A DNA stretch of 64,000 bases, taken from contig JBBRPP010000027.1 in assembly GCA_038227995.1 (NCBI GenBank), forward strand, positions 1 through 64,000, given 5' to 3'. Origin of the DNA: WLMZ01 sp038227995. Its GTDB lineage: Bacteria; Actinomycetota; Acidimicrobiia; Acidimicrobiales; Ilumatobacteraceae. Positions 1 through 8,283 of this stretch are shown here, piece after piece (position 1 is the first letter of the stretch; each line of letters begins with the position of its first letter). The notes below the pieces were generated by a model. That model was not told the DNA's origin. It was given only the letters and a program-made list of their open reading frames with translations, and searched no databases. The position numbers were made by a program, and so were the translations under genes.

Positions 1-178
1 ACCGAGCGCTGACAACACCACACCAACACGACTGCTGCTTCAACGCGCCCAGAACATCGGCCACGACCGTGCCCACACAACGACCACCACCGAGTCAGCG
101 ACGACCGGCACCCACGGAGCCGATCGGTGGATCGAGGCTAAGGCCATACCACTGTCTTACCAGACGGCTGGAATCGGC

Positions 179-634
179 TCAGACCGAGGATCGGGCCAGT
201 TCGCGAGCTCGCCGGAGGACCTCGTTGAGCACTCTTGATGCGGCCGCGACATCGTCCACGGGCAGGTCGCGCCACACCGAGCCATTGGTCCTGTCGCTCG
301 CGGCGAGCAGGTTGTCGACCAGGTCTCGTCCCACGTCGGTCGGTCGTCCGTCAACGATCAGCCCGCGCTCGGTGAGCGCATCGACCAGCGCTGCCGAGTC
401 GGCGAACTTGGCGCGGTCGGCGACGACGGCGATCAACCCGACGCGGTCGACCTGTCCGTCGACCATGTTGGCGAGGCGCAATGTCACCCACTGCGGCTCG
501 CTGAGCCCAGTGTCGGCGAGCGTTCGCCGTAGCAGTGCCTGAAGGGTCTTCTCGGTCTGTCCGAGCAGCACCGGCCCGAACGGAATCGCGTCGGGTGGGT
601 CGGTGTCGGGTGCGTTCGTCATGTTGTTCGTCAT
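179..634 (-). CDS. MarR-like winged-helix protein (divergent partner)
   Basis: A 151-residue protein that looks like a small MarR-type transcription factor: helical N-terminal part, a stretch around SEPQWVTLRLAN where the DNA-binding helices of MarR proteins fall, and a helical C-terminus. I chose the ATG at 634 because GGAG lies six bases upstream. A longer reading from 670 would put its start inside an inverted repeat that is better read as an operator. It is transcribed away from a clearer MarR gene starting at 692, and the two share the operators at 652-700. The family call is moderate because the winged-helix motif is weaker than in the neighbour. It could be a MarR-fold partner that no longer binds DNA. 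Ligand and targets are unknown. Confidence 0.6.
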   Translation of the reverse strand: MTNNMTNAPDTDPPDAIPFGPVLLGQTEKTLQALLRRTLADTGLSEPQWVTLRLANMVDGQVDRVGLIAVVADRAKFADSAALVDALTERGLIVDGRPTDVGRDLVDNLLAASDRTNGSVWRDLPVDDVAAASRVLNEVLRRARELARSSV

Positions 635-651
635 GTTGTTCTCCGCGTCAC

Positions 652-700
652 ATATCGTTGGTGTGGCCAACGATATTGAAAACCGTTGGCAATGTCAACG
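652..700. promoter_or_regulatory. Twin MarR-type operators between divergent genes
   Basis: Two inverted repeats with the same design, CGTTG-N7-CAACG, occupy 656-672 and 684-700, 28 bases centre to centre. The first is extended to perfect 10-base arms (ATATCGTTGG at 652-661 and its complement at 667-676). The second surrounds the start codon of the rightward MarR gene. Such palindromes between divergent regulator genes are typical MarR autoregulatory sites. That MarR binds here is an inference. Confidence 0.7.
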
Positions 701-1138
701 AACTTGTACGATTCCCGTGTGTCGACATTGGAACGGGTCGCTGGTCGGCCGACGTGGCTACTCGGGCGGGCCAACGCCCGCGCTCAAGCAATGCTCGCCG
801 AGGCGTTCGCTCGGGCGGGAATGCGCGGCTATCACTTCCGCGTTCTCGCTGCGCTCGAAGAGCACGGTCCGACAAGCCAGGCAGACCTGAGTCGTATGAC
901 TGGCATCGATACCAGCGATGTCGTCGCGGCGGTCAACGCTCTCGTCTCGGCGAAATTCGCACGTCGACAGCCGGACGATGTCGACAGACGTCGCAACATC
1001 ATCTCGATCACGAAGTCCGGGCTTGCTGCAGTCGAACGTGTCGGCTCCGTTGTCGACGGCGTTCAAGGTCTCGTTCTCGAGCCGTTGTCCGACAACGAGC
1101 GCAAGACGTTCCTCCGTCTGCTGGCCAAGCTCGTCTGA
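692..1138 (+). CDS. MarR-family transcriptional regulator
   Basis: A 148-residue MarR-family dimeric winged-helix repressor. Visible features are the helical N-terminus (LLGRANARAQAML), the helix-turn-helix region (GPTSQADLSRMTGIDTSDVV), and the wing with the family's Asp-Arg signature (PDDVDRRRNIISITKSG), followed by C-terminal dimerisation helices. The ATG at 692 is preferred. A TTG at 686 is in frame, but neither has a clear ribosome-binding site, so the mRNA may be leaderless. An inverted repeat overlaps the start codon, which suggests autorepression, probably together with the divergent gene at 179-634. The gene's 3' side is followed by a hairpin at 1172-1194. The inducer is unknown. Confidence 0.85.
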   Translation: MSTNLYDSRVSTLERVAGRPTWLLGRANARAQAMLAEAFARAGMRGYHFRVLAALEEHGPTSQADLSRMTGIDTSDVVAAVNALVSAKFARRQPDDVDRRRNIISITKSGLAAVERVGSVVDGVQGLVLEPLSDNERKTFLRLLAKLV

Positions 1139-1171
1139 ACGACCATCGGTTGCTGGGCAACGGATCAGACG

Positions 1172-1194
1172 GATGTCGCCAAAATGGCGACATC
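1172..1194. terminator. Hairpin between convergent genes
   Basis: Perfect 9-base arms, GATGTCGCC and GGCGACATC, enclose the loop AAAAT. The hairpin sits between the 3' ends of the MarR gene and the convergent Fe-S carrier gene. There is no T-tract, so termination is only plausible. Confidence 0.4.
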
Positions 1195-1305
1195 GTGACT
1201 GATTGGACGCGGGTTGCGCGACCGCCAGAGCTGGCGTTCAGAGTCCGAGGATCGATGCGCGGCGTAGCCGCGGCTCAACACAACGACGGCGCGCGGGCCG
1301 ACGAA

Positions 1306-1629
1306 TCAGCTGAAGGACTGGCCGCAGCCGCAGCTGCGAGTGGCATTCGGGTTCGTGATGTTGAAGCCGGCCTGGTTCAGGCCGTCTTTGTAGTCCAGCG
1401 AGGCACCGATCAGCAGTTGAGCTGATGCGGGGTCGACCAGAACACGGACACCTTCGCCGAACTCACCCTGCTCGTCGTCGGCAGCGATGTCGCCGTCGAA
1501 GAACATCTCGTACGAGTAACCACTGCAACCACCGGGGCGGACGGCAACGCGCAGGGCCAGATCATCGGCACCTTCAGCAGCCAAGAGTTCCTTGACCTTG
1601 CTGGCTGCACTGTCTGTCAACGTGATCAT
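1306..1629 (-). CDS. HesB/IscA/ErpA-type iron-sulfur cluster carrier
   Basis: A 107-residue A-type carrier that accepts Fe-S clusters from a scaffold and passes them to apo-enzymes in the cytoplasm. The three conserved cysteines are all present: Cys35 in GGCSGYSY and Cys100/Cys102 in the C-terminal CGCGQSF. Length is normal for the family. The ATG at 1629 has a strong AGGAGG site six bases upstream, so longer in-frame starts are rejected. The divergent neighbour is mrp (1733), also an Fe-S assembly factor, which supports the role. Whether it corresponds to ErpA or IscA of other bacteria cannot be decided from sequence alone. Confidence 0.92.
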   Translation of the reverse strand: MITLTDSAASKVKELLAAEGADDLALRVAVRPGGCSGYSYEMFFDGDIAADDEQGEFGEGVRVLVDPASAQLLIGASLDYKDGLNQAGFNITNPNATRSCGCGQSFS

Positions 1630-1721
1630 GTGATCCTCCTCGGAGAAACGGTTGAGCATTCAAACTACCCCGTCACGATATCGGCTGTGACGTGCAGCAA
1701 CGTTAACTGGGACCCTGGCGA

Positions 1722-1727
1722 TAAAAT
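1722..1727 (+). promoter_or_regulatory. Candidate -10 box of mrp
   Basis: TAAAAT lies six bases before the mrp ATG in otherwise GC-rich sequence. That spacing would place transcription start at or next to the start codon, so mrp is probably read from a leaderless mRNA. No convincing -35 box was seen. Confidence 0.4.
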
Positions 1728-1732
1728 TCCGT

Positions 1733-2947
1733 ATGAGCGTGAACCCGACGACGAGCATGTCCTCCACGGTTCCCACGCGCGACGACATCATCACGTTGCT
1801 GCACGCCGTGATCGATCCCGAACTCGGCTCTGACATCGTCACCCTCGGCATGGTGCCCGACGTGGTCGTGTCGCCTGCTGATTCGAAGGGCAAAGTCGAC
1901 GTCACCGTCTCGGTCAAGCTGACCATTGGCGGCTGCCCGCTGCGCGGCCAGATCAAGAAGGACATCGAATCGCGCATCGCCCTGCACCCCGGCGTCCACT
2001 CGGTGAAGATCGAATGGGGTGAGATGACCAGCGACGAACGCAGCGAGGTCATGCTCAAGGCTCGTTGGTCGGCTCGAGAGAACGCCCCCGACACCGAGAT
2101 CCCGCAGTCGTGTCGCATCCTGGCGATCGCCAGCGGCAAGGGCGGCGTCGGCAAGAGCTCCGTCACGGTGAACCTCGCTGCCGCGCTGGCCGCGCAGGGG
2201 TTCACCGTTGGTGTGCTCGACGCCGACATCTGGGGCTTCTCGGTGCCTCGGCTGCTGGGCATCTCCGATCGGCTGGAAGCCGTTGCGGTGGAAGGGTCCG
2301 ACAAGCCCAAGATCGTCCCCAACACGATGCGGGTCGGCCGCGGCGAACTCAAGGTCGTCAGCACCGGCTTCCTGGTCGACGAAGACACTGCGCTGATGTG
2401 GCGTGGACTGATGCTCACCAAGGCCGTCGAGCAGTTCCTGCGCGATGTCGCATGGGGCGAGCTCGACTACCTGCTCATCGACATGCCCCCGGGCACGGGC
2501 GACGTGCAGATGGGTCTGGCACGGATGCTGCCGCGCACCGACCTCATCATCGTCACCACGCCCGCGCTCGCCGCCCAAAAGGTCGCGGCACGTGCGGCCG
2601 ACATGGCTCGCCGCAGCTTCCTGCGCGTCGCGGGCGTCATCGAGAACATGAGCTCGTTCACGTGCGATCACGGCGAGTCGTACCCGCTGTTCGGCGTCGG
2701 TGGCGGGCAAGCGCTGGCGGATGAGATCGGCGTGCCGTTGCTGGGCCAGATCCCGCTCGAGCCCGCAGTCGGCGCGGGCGGCGACGCCGGTGTCCCGGTC
2801 GTGATGTCCGGTGCGAAGGAAGGCGCCGCGGCAGTCTTCAACGCGATCGCTCGTCAGATCGTCGACGAGATCGCACCACCGGTGAACATGGACGGTTGTT
2901 CGGCCCGCATGCTCGCCGCAGTCGCCGCCGCGTTCGACGCCCGCTGA
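1733..2947 (+). CDS. mrp: Mrp/NBP35-type Fe-S cluster carrier ATPase
   Basis: A 404-residue P-loop ATPase that carries Fe-S clusters. Residues about 15-110 form the MIP18/DUF59 domain with the conserved GGCPL. The ParA/MinD-like domain follows with Walker A GKGGVGKSS at 135-143, the DADIWG switch region, and DMPPGTGD as the switch II/Walker B region. The cluster-binding CxxC of the family is altered: the equivalent segment is MSSFTCDHG, with only one of the two cysteines. Actinobacterial Mrp proteins are known to vary here. It starts at an ATG without a Shine-Dalgarno and with a -10 box just upstream, so it is probably leaderless. It is divergent from the IscA-type carrier and convergent with the Nudix gene nine bases away. 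Confidence 0.93.
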   Translation: MSVNPTTSMSSTVPTRDDIITLLHAVIDPELGSDIVTLGMVPDVVVSPADSKGKVDVTVSVKLTIGGCPLRGQIKKDIESRIALHPGVHSVKIEWGEMTSDERSEVMLKARWSARENAPDTEIPQSCRILAIASGKGGVGKSSVTVNLAAALAAQGFTVGVLDADIWGFSVPRLLGISDRLEAVAVEGSDKPKIVPNTMRVGRGELKVVSTGFLVDEDTALMWRGLMLTKAVEQFLRDVAWGELDYLLIDMPPGTGDVQMGLARMLPRTDLIIVTTPALAAQKVAARAADMARRSFLRVAGVIENMSSFTCDHGESYPLFGVGGGQALADEIGVPLLGQIPLEPAVGAGGDAGVPVVMSGAKEGAAAVFNAIARQIVDEIAPPVNMDGCSARMLAAVAAAFDAR

Positions 2948-2956
2948 CGGCTCGCG

Positions 2957-3817
2957 TCAGCCGGCCATCTCGTCGTAGCCGGGCTCGCCGGGAAGCTTCA
3001 TCACCAGCCGCTCGCCAGGCTCGCCCCAGATGACCTTCGGTAGGATTCGCTTTGGCACGCCGACCGCCGCCGCGTCGGCAAGCACAGCGTCGGCGCTGTC
3101 GAACCGATCGAGGTAGCGCAGGCACGAGATCGTCGGCGGCAACATCATCAGCTCACGGTCGCGCTCGCGCTGAAGCGCGTCGGCCGGGCGCACCCACAGG
3201 CTGGCGATCGTCTCGCCGTCATCGTGCAACGGCTCCTGCGCCTCGGGCGCGCGGGCGAGGAAGAAGCGCGTGTCGAAGCGCCGTGGCTCGCCCAGCGGCG
3301 TGATCCAATGCGCGTTGTAGAAGATCTGATCGGTTGCCAGCCGCAACCCTTCGATCGCGCACAGTTGGATCAGATCGACGGAGTTGTCGTGCACGCGCTC
3401 GCGCTCCGCCGTGAACCGCGCCTGCGTCTCGGCGTCGTCGAACCGGACGATGTCGCCGGTCGACGTCGATCGGGCGAGCAGCACGCCGGCTTCCTCGAAG
3501 CATTCGCGGATGGCCGCCACCCAGAACGCGAGGCCACCGGATTCGATCTGCAGCAGCGCGCTCGCGTGCTCGTCGGTCAGCCCGTCGCACACCGCTTCGA
3601 TCGCCGCGCCGCCATCGACATCGTCGACACGACCACCGGGGAACACGTACATGCCGCTGGCGAACACGGCCTTCAGCGTGCGCCGCAACATGAACACCTC
3701 GACACCCGCTGCATCTGCAGCACCCCTGGCACCCGTCGCACTCGCGGCATCGCGGATCAGCATCACCGTCGCGGCCGGCCGGATCGGGACGTCGGCGAAC
3801 TCGATCGCCGGGTTCAC
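2957..3817 (-). CDS. Nudix hydrolase (NUDT19/RP2-like)
   Basis: A 286-residue Nudix hydrolase, larger than the usual 150 residues. The FPGGRVDD motif is followed, after an insertion of roughly 45 residues, by the core RECFEEAG that binds the metal. This split Nudix box is characteristic of the NUDT19/RP2 group, whose studied members cleave CoA derivatives. Substrate here is an inference. The start is GTG at 3817, overlapping the TGA of the upstream fxsA gene by four bases, so translation is probably coupled. It is the last gene of the aldehyde dehydrogenase-fxsA-Nudix operon and converges on mrp with a nine-base gap. Confidence 0.85.
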   Translation of the reverse strand: MNPAIEFADVPIRPAATVMLIRDAASATGARGAADAAGVEVFMLRRTLKAVFASGMYVFPGGRVDDVDGGAAIEAVCDGLTDEHASALLQIESGGLAFWVAAIRECFEEAGVLLARSTSTGDIVRFDDAETQARFTAERERVHDNSVDLIQLCAIEGLRLATDQIFYNAHWITPLGEPRRFDTRFFLARAPEAQEPLHDDGETIASLWVRPADALQRERDRELMMLPPTISCLRYLDRFDSADAVLADAAAVGVPKRILPKVIWGEPGERLVMKLPGEPGYDEMAG

Positions 3818-4263
3818 GGATCCAACTCGCCACGAACCTCGGTGGATGTCGTGTCGGTCGCGTCGGTCACGCGTCCACCGTAGGTGGCTCGAATCACCCG
3901 CGTACGACCCAGCCCGCCGAGTCCCTTGCGACGCATCACCCAGCGCCGCGCCAGCGCGCGGGTCGGTGGGAACAGCAGCAGCAACGCGACGACGTCGCTG
4001 ATGAAGCCGGGCACGATCAGCAGAGCACCGGCAGCGAGGACGCACACGCCGTCGGCGATCTCGCGCGACGGGACCTCGCCCGCCTGCAGTTGCTGGGCGA
4101 AGCGGCGCCAGACCTTGAGACCCTCGTGGCGGATCACCCATCCGCCGAGGAGCGCCATCAACACCAGCAACGCCAGCGCGTTCCACACACCGATCGCGTG
4201 GGCGACCTGCACGATGACGTACAGCTCGACGAAGGGAGCGACGATGAACAGCAGGACGAACAT
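3814..4263 (-). CDS. fxsA: FxsA family membrane protein
   Basis: A 149-residue inner-membrane protein of the FxsA family, named for suppression of phage T7 F-exclusion in E. coli; its cellular role is unresolved. Three hydrophobic segments are evident near residues 1-22, 27-46 and 75-98, with the conserved family elements PFVELYVI at the N-terminus, GGWVIRHEG after the second segment, and DGVCVLAAGALLIVPGFISD in the third. The C-terminal tail is hydrophilic. Its ATG overlaps the last base of the aldehyde dehydrogenase stop (TGATG), and its stop overlaps the Nudix GTG, so three genes form a tightly coupled operon. Confidence 0.88.
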   Translation of the reverse strand: MFVLLFIVAPFVELYVIVQVAHAIGVWNALALLVLMALLGGWVIRHEGLKVWRRFAQQLQAGEVPSREIADGVCVLAAGALLIVPGFISDVVALLLLFPPTRALARRWVMRRKGLGGLGRTRVIRATYGGRVTDATDTTSTEVRGELDP

Positions 4264-5618
4264 CAGCTGGCCCAGAACACCGTCTTCAGCTCGCTGTAGT
4301 GGTTCAGCGCTTCCATCGAGAGCTCACGTCCGATGCCGCTTTGCTTGAAACCACCGAACGGCGTGCTGAAACGCACCGACGAGTTGCTGTTGATCGACAA
4401 CGTTCCGGTGTCGACGCCCCGTGCCATGCGCATCGCCCGGTTCGCATCGCGCGTCCACACCGAGCCCGACAACCCGTAGACGGTGTCGTTGGCGATCGCG
4501 ATCGCGTCTTCTTCTGTGTCGAACGGGATGACTGCCGCAACCGGTCCGAAGATCTCGTCGCGCGCCAGCCGCGAATCGGCGGCCGGAGTGACGACATGGC
4601 ATGGCATCCACCACCCCTTGCCCGTCGGCGCGTCGCCCGTCCACAACACGTCGGCACCGTCGAGGAAGCTCTGCACCCGCGCCTTGTGCGCGGCCGTCAC
4701 GAGCGGACCCATCACGGTCGAATCCGCCAGTGGATCGCCGACGGTGAACGCCTTCGATGCGTCGATGAACAACTCGACGAACCGATCGAACACTTCGCGC
4801 TGCACCAACACCCGGCTGCGCGAGCAGCAGTCCTGACCACTGTTGTCGAACACCGCGCCCGGCGCAGACGCCGCGGCGGCTTCGAGATCAGCATCGGCGA
4901 ACACGATGTTGGCGCTCTTGCCGCCGAGCTCGAGCGTCACCCGCTTCACCTGATCGGCTGCGCCGGCCATGATGCGCTTGCCGACGGCTGTGGAACCGGT
5001 GAAGCCGACCTTGCGGACGGTCGGGTTCTCGACGAAGCGCCACCCGACCTCGGGCCCGGTGCCCACGACCACGTTCAGCACACCTTCGGGAATGCCGGCT
5101 TCCAAGGCGAGCTCGCCGAGGCGGATCGTGCTCAGCGGAGTGAGCTCGGACGGCTTGATCACGACCGTGTTGCCGCACGCCAGCGCCGGGCCCAGCTTCC
5201 ACGCAGCGATCAGGATCGGAAAGTTCCATGGCGTGATGACGCCGACAACGCCGAGCGGCTCGTGGAACGTCATCGTGACGCCGCCGCCGACCGGGATCGT
5301 CTGACCGGTGTGCTTGTCGATGCAACCGGCGTAGTAGTGGAACACCTCGGCCGCGGTGTTGGCACACCAGCGGCTGCTGCCGATCGGCATGCCCATGTTC
5401 GCTGTGTCGAGCTGAGCGAGCTCTTCGGCATGCGCAGCCACCGTGTCGGCGAAGCGCCGCATCAGCTTGATCCGGTCGATCGGGGCCATCGCCCGCCACG
5501 CCGGGAAGGCCTTTGCCGCCTTGGCGATGGCTGCATCAGCATCAGCCGCGGTGGCCAACGGCTGGTCGAGGATGAGGGCTTCGGTCGCCGGGTTCAGCAG
5601 GGCAAGCGTGTCAGACAT
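4263..5618 (-). CDS. NAD(P)-dependent aldehyde dehydrogenase
   Basis: A 451-residue aldehyde dehydrogenase oxidising an aldehyde to a carboxylate with NAD(P). Key residues are visible: TPWNFP near 129-134, Lys155 in IKPSE for cofactor binding, the FTGS loop near 206, general base Glu230 in LELGGKS, and the nucleophile Cys264 in GQDCCSRSR. EIFGPV and FGGFKQSG occur near the C-terminus. Length is a little short for the family (about 480) because the N-terminus is trimmed. Sequence style resembles betaine- or aminobutyraldehyde-type enzymes, but the substrate cannot be fixed from sequence. It is the first gene of a coupled operon with fxsA and the Nudix hydrolase. Confidence 0.92.
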   Translation of the reverse strand: MSDTLALLNPATEALILDQPLATAADADAAIAKAAKAFPAWRAMAPIDRIKLMRRFADTVAAHAEELAQLDTANMGMPIGSSRWCANTAAEVFHYYAGCIDKHTGQTIPVGGGVTMTFHEPLGVVGVITPWNFPILIAAWKLGPALACGNTVVIKPSELTPLSTIRLGELALEAGIPEGVLNVVVGTGPEVGWRFVENPTVRKVGFTGSTAVGKRIMAGAADQVKRVTLELGGKSANIVFADADLEAAAASAPGAVFDNSGQDCCSRSRVLVQREVFDRFVELFIDASKAFTVGDPLADSTVMGPLVTAAHKARVQSFLDGADVLWTGDAPTGKGWWMPCHVVTPAADSRLARDEIFGPVAAVIPFDTEEDAIAIANDTVYGLSGSVWTRDANRAMRMARGVDTGTLSINSNSSVRFSTPFGGFKQSGIGRELSMEALNHYSELKTVFWAS

Positions 5619-5703
5619 GGTGATGTCAGGCTAACGCCGCAACCGTTCGAGCCAGGAGCGGCGACGGGCGCCCGAGACCGTCAGGGCCGGAGGTCGTACG
5701 GGT

Positions 5704-6832
5704 TCAGGAGGCCGGCAGGAAGTACTCGGCGAGATCGGCCACCACATGAGTCGACACATTGGAGATCAGACACACTCGACCCTGCGTGCCGACCCGGGCG
5801 ATGACGAAGTTCGGGATCGTCTCGCCAGCCGAGAAATTGACGTTCGATGCCAGCGGTGGTGGCTGCCCGCACGGATACACCGTGAGGAAGCCGGCGGCAG
5901 AGGGTTCGGTCACGATGACGTTGAGTCCGACGGCGATCGCGTCGGCCGACAAGCCCGGTCGTCCAGCGACCTGCAACTCGAGGGGAACACCCGCGGTGAT
6001 CGGCCCTGTTGGTGCGCCGACGCCGGACCGTGTATCGAGTGCGCGGACGGGGGACGGCAGCGCGATCTCGGCTGCTCCGAGATCCACGGTCGCCTCGATG
6101 TCGACCACGAGATGAGTGCTCACCGACGGCGCGAGGCAGATGCTCCGCTCCCCAACGGCGAACGGGTCGAAGGATGGCGCAAGGCGAACGGCGACGAGAT
6201 TGGAGATCGTCTCGCCGGCTGCGAAATTGAGGTTCGATGCGAGCGGCTTCGCGGTTCCGCATTCGTAAGCAGTGAGGTAGCCGGCGTGATCCGGCTCGGT
6301 GATCGTGACGTTGAGGAACACCTCGCCGACCCACTTCGAGTTCGGGATCTGGCTCTGCCGAAGGCCGGGAACGACGAAGGGAACGAACCCGACCTTCGCC
6401 GCGTACTGCCAGCCGAGCTGGATCCGCGTGTCCACTGCCCTCAATGGGACTGCGAGCGGACGAAGATCAGCGCCGGGTCCGTACGAACCAGTCACATCTG
6501 CGACCAGGTGCGTCGACTGCGAGCTGAAGAGACACACCGCTCCGTTGCTCCCGGGTCGCACGATCACGAGGTTGGCGATCGTCTGACCGGCAACGAAATT
6601 GATGTTCGATGCGAGGGGCGGGTCCTGTCCGCATGGATAGACGGTCACGTATCCAGCCAATTCGGGTTCGGTCACGGTGACATTCATCGCCACGGCCACC
6701 GTGTCGGCGCGCACACCAGCGTTGCCGACGAGCGGCAGGCTCAGCACGTGGCCGCCGAGCAGCTTCACCGCACCGACCGGCAGACCGATCCGAGTGTCCA
6801 GCACTCGAACCGGTGCGTCGAGCAACGCGATC
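5704..6832 (-). repeat. Three tandem two-cysteine modules
   Basis: Three copies of about 115-125 residues at the end of the delta-60 protein. Each copy has the opening DTR, the strand LNV or MNV followed by T-TEP, a CG or ECG cysteine, ASN-NF, and a second cysteine followed by a serine-rich turn and THLV-D. The middle copy is the most diverged. They match the triplets at 12076-13225 and 53969-55115. Confidence 0.85.
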
Positions 6833-8220
6833 GACGGTGCGGCCTGGATCGACGCCGGGCTCAACCGAAGCACGCTCGGTTCGGTGATGCCGAAGGTGCC
6901 ACGAGAGATCAGCACCTGCAACCCGCCGGCACCAGACAGATCGACCTCCTGCGCGTCGTCGGGCAGCGAGTCGACACCGCGAATCGTCCCACCGTTCGAG
7001 CCGAAGCTGCGGTCCGGCGCGCCATCGCCGGTGAACTTCCAGACCGCGAAGTCCGTCGAAGTGTCGAACGCGGCTGAATCGGCCGCGCGGCCACCGAGCA
7101 CCGGTCGATCGCCGTCCATCGTGATCGAGTGACCGGCGCTCATCCCCGCGCCACCGGAGATCGGAGCCACGTGCACTGTCCCCCCGTCGCCAAACGTTGC
7201 GTCGAGCGATCCATCATCCAGGAAGCGGCTGACGCCGGCCATGTTGCTCAGCCACCCGCGCGGGCACGACGTCAGGATCCGCCCTCGGGTATCGAAGTCG
7301 AAGTCGGTCCAACAATCAGTGAAAGCAGTCGGCGCGACGTCGATGAATCCCGCGGCCCCAAAATTCTGATCGAACGCCCCGGACGCCGTGAGGCGGAACA
7401 GAAACGGCCCACCGAAATCCTTCAGAACGGACACGACCGGCCGGTTGAGATCGTCGACGTGGACGGTGTCGCTGGGTGTGTTGAATGAGCTGACTCTGGA
7501 CGGTGGATGAACGGTCGAGGTGCCACTCGTTCCGAAATTGGTGTCAACCGTTCCGTCGGCATGAAGCCGGATGACGACCATGACGAGCTTGCCCGCTTGA
7601 TCGGTGGCACCACCGGCGACGACGAGAGAACGATCGGGACCAACCGCCACGGTTGGAGGCACACCGAGCGCGAACGTGACGCCGATGACCGCCGGCAGGT
7701 CGATTGCGCCCTGGCCGGCGAACGTGGAATCGAAAGCTCCCGATGGGTTGAATCTGATGATCTTCCATCCATTGCCGAACGCACCCACGACCACGAGACC
7801 ACGATCGGGCTGCCATGCCGCACCGCCGGCAAATTGAAGTCCCACGCCATTCGGGTTGTCGAGATACTTCGTACCAGCGCCACCGAATGTCGAATCCGGG
7901 TTGCCGGCATGATCAAGTCTGGTCACCACCGCACCCGACGTGCCGTTGCCGACGATGTACGTCGATCCGTCAGGCGCAAGAACCTGCGCAACCGCGTGAC
8001 GCACGACGGCTGTGTCGAGATGAACCGGCAAGCCACCGTGCCACGTCGGATCCTGATCGACCGCCGGCGTCGCTTGATCCGGCCGTGTCGACGACGCTTC
8101 AACGACCGCTGGGGAGACGACTGCGGCGAACAGCGCCGATGACGCCACTGCAACTGACACCCACCGCCACCGTCCCACGCGCCGAGCGTAGGCGAATCCG
8201 AGGTCGGACGCCGTGGGCAC
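5704..8220 (-). CDS. Secreted delta-60 repeat protein with three C-terminal modules
   Basis: An 838-residue exported protein starting at GTG. Residues 1-43 form a signal peptide (arginine-rich, then a hydrophobic stretch ending near AVVEASS). Residues about 60-440 hold at least six delta-60 (DUF5122) beta-propeller repeats, recognised by the recurring DSTFGGAG-type element (DTNFGTSG, DATFGDGG, DRSFGSNG). Residues about 465-838 are three tandem copies of a module with an LDTR opening, LNVTVTEP, a YPCG cysteine, an ASN-NF turn and a second cysteine before STHLV. The same triplet ends two other proteins of this window. No membrane anchor or sorting motif is seen. The function is unknown; a surface or extracellular propeller is the best guess. 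Confidence 0.85.
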   Translation of the reverse strand: MPTASDLGFAYARRVGRWRWVSVAVASSALFAAVVSPAVVEASSTRPDQATPAVDQDPTWHGGLPVHLDTAVVRHAVAQVLAPDGSTYIVGNGTSGAVVTRLDHAGNPDSTFGGAGTKYLDNPNGVGLQFAGGAAWQPDRGLVVVGAFGNGWKIIRFNPSGAFDSTFAGQGAIDLPAVIGVTFALGVPPTVAVGPDRSLVVAGGATDQAGKLVMVVIRLHADGTVDTNFGTSGTSTVHPPSRVSSFNTPSDTVHVDDLNRPVVSVLKDFGGPFLFRLTASGAFDQNFGAAGFIDVAPTAFTDCWTDFDFDTRGRILTSCPRGWLSNMAGVSRFLDDGSLDATFGDGGTVHVAPISGGAGMSAGHSITMDGDRPVLGGRAADSAAFDTSTDFAVWKFTGDGAPDRSFGSNGGTIRGVDSLPDDAQEVDLSGAGGLQVLISRGTFGITEPSVLRLSPASIQAAPSIALLDAPVRVLDTRIGLPVGAVKLLGGHVLSLPLVGNAGVRADTVAVAMNVTVTEPELAGYVTVYPCGQDPPLASNINFVAGQTIANLVIVRPGSNGAVCLFSSQSTHLVADVTGSYGPGADLRPLAVPLRAVDTRIQLGWQYAAKVGFVPFVVPGLRQSQIPNSKWVGEVFLNVTITEPDHAGYLTAYECGTAKPLASNLNFAAGETISNLVAVRLAPSFDPFAVGERSICLAPSVSTHLVVDIEATVDLGAAEIALPSPVRALDTRSGVGAPTGPITAGVPLELQVAGRPGLSADAIAVGLNVIVTEPSAAGFLTVYPCGQPPPLASNVNFSAGETIPNFVIARVGTQGRVCLISNVSTHVVADLAEYFLPAS

Positions 8221-8283
8221 ACGCCGAGGAGCGGCCTCAACCGCTGTACCGGGTCACTGGTCGCCCGACGTAGTGTGGCCGCC

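Noticed and set aside
1..238. Open frame at the left edge on the plus strand ending near 238
   Set aside because: It could be the end of an upstream gene, but it runs antisense into the MarR-like gene, has no recognisable domain and no usable context, so I do not annotate it.
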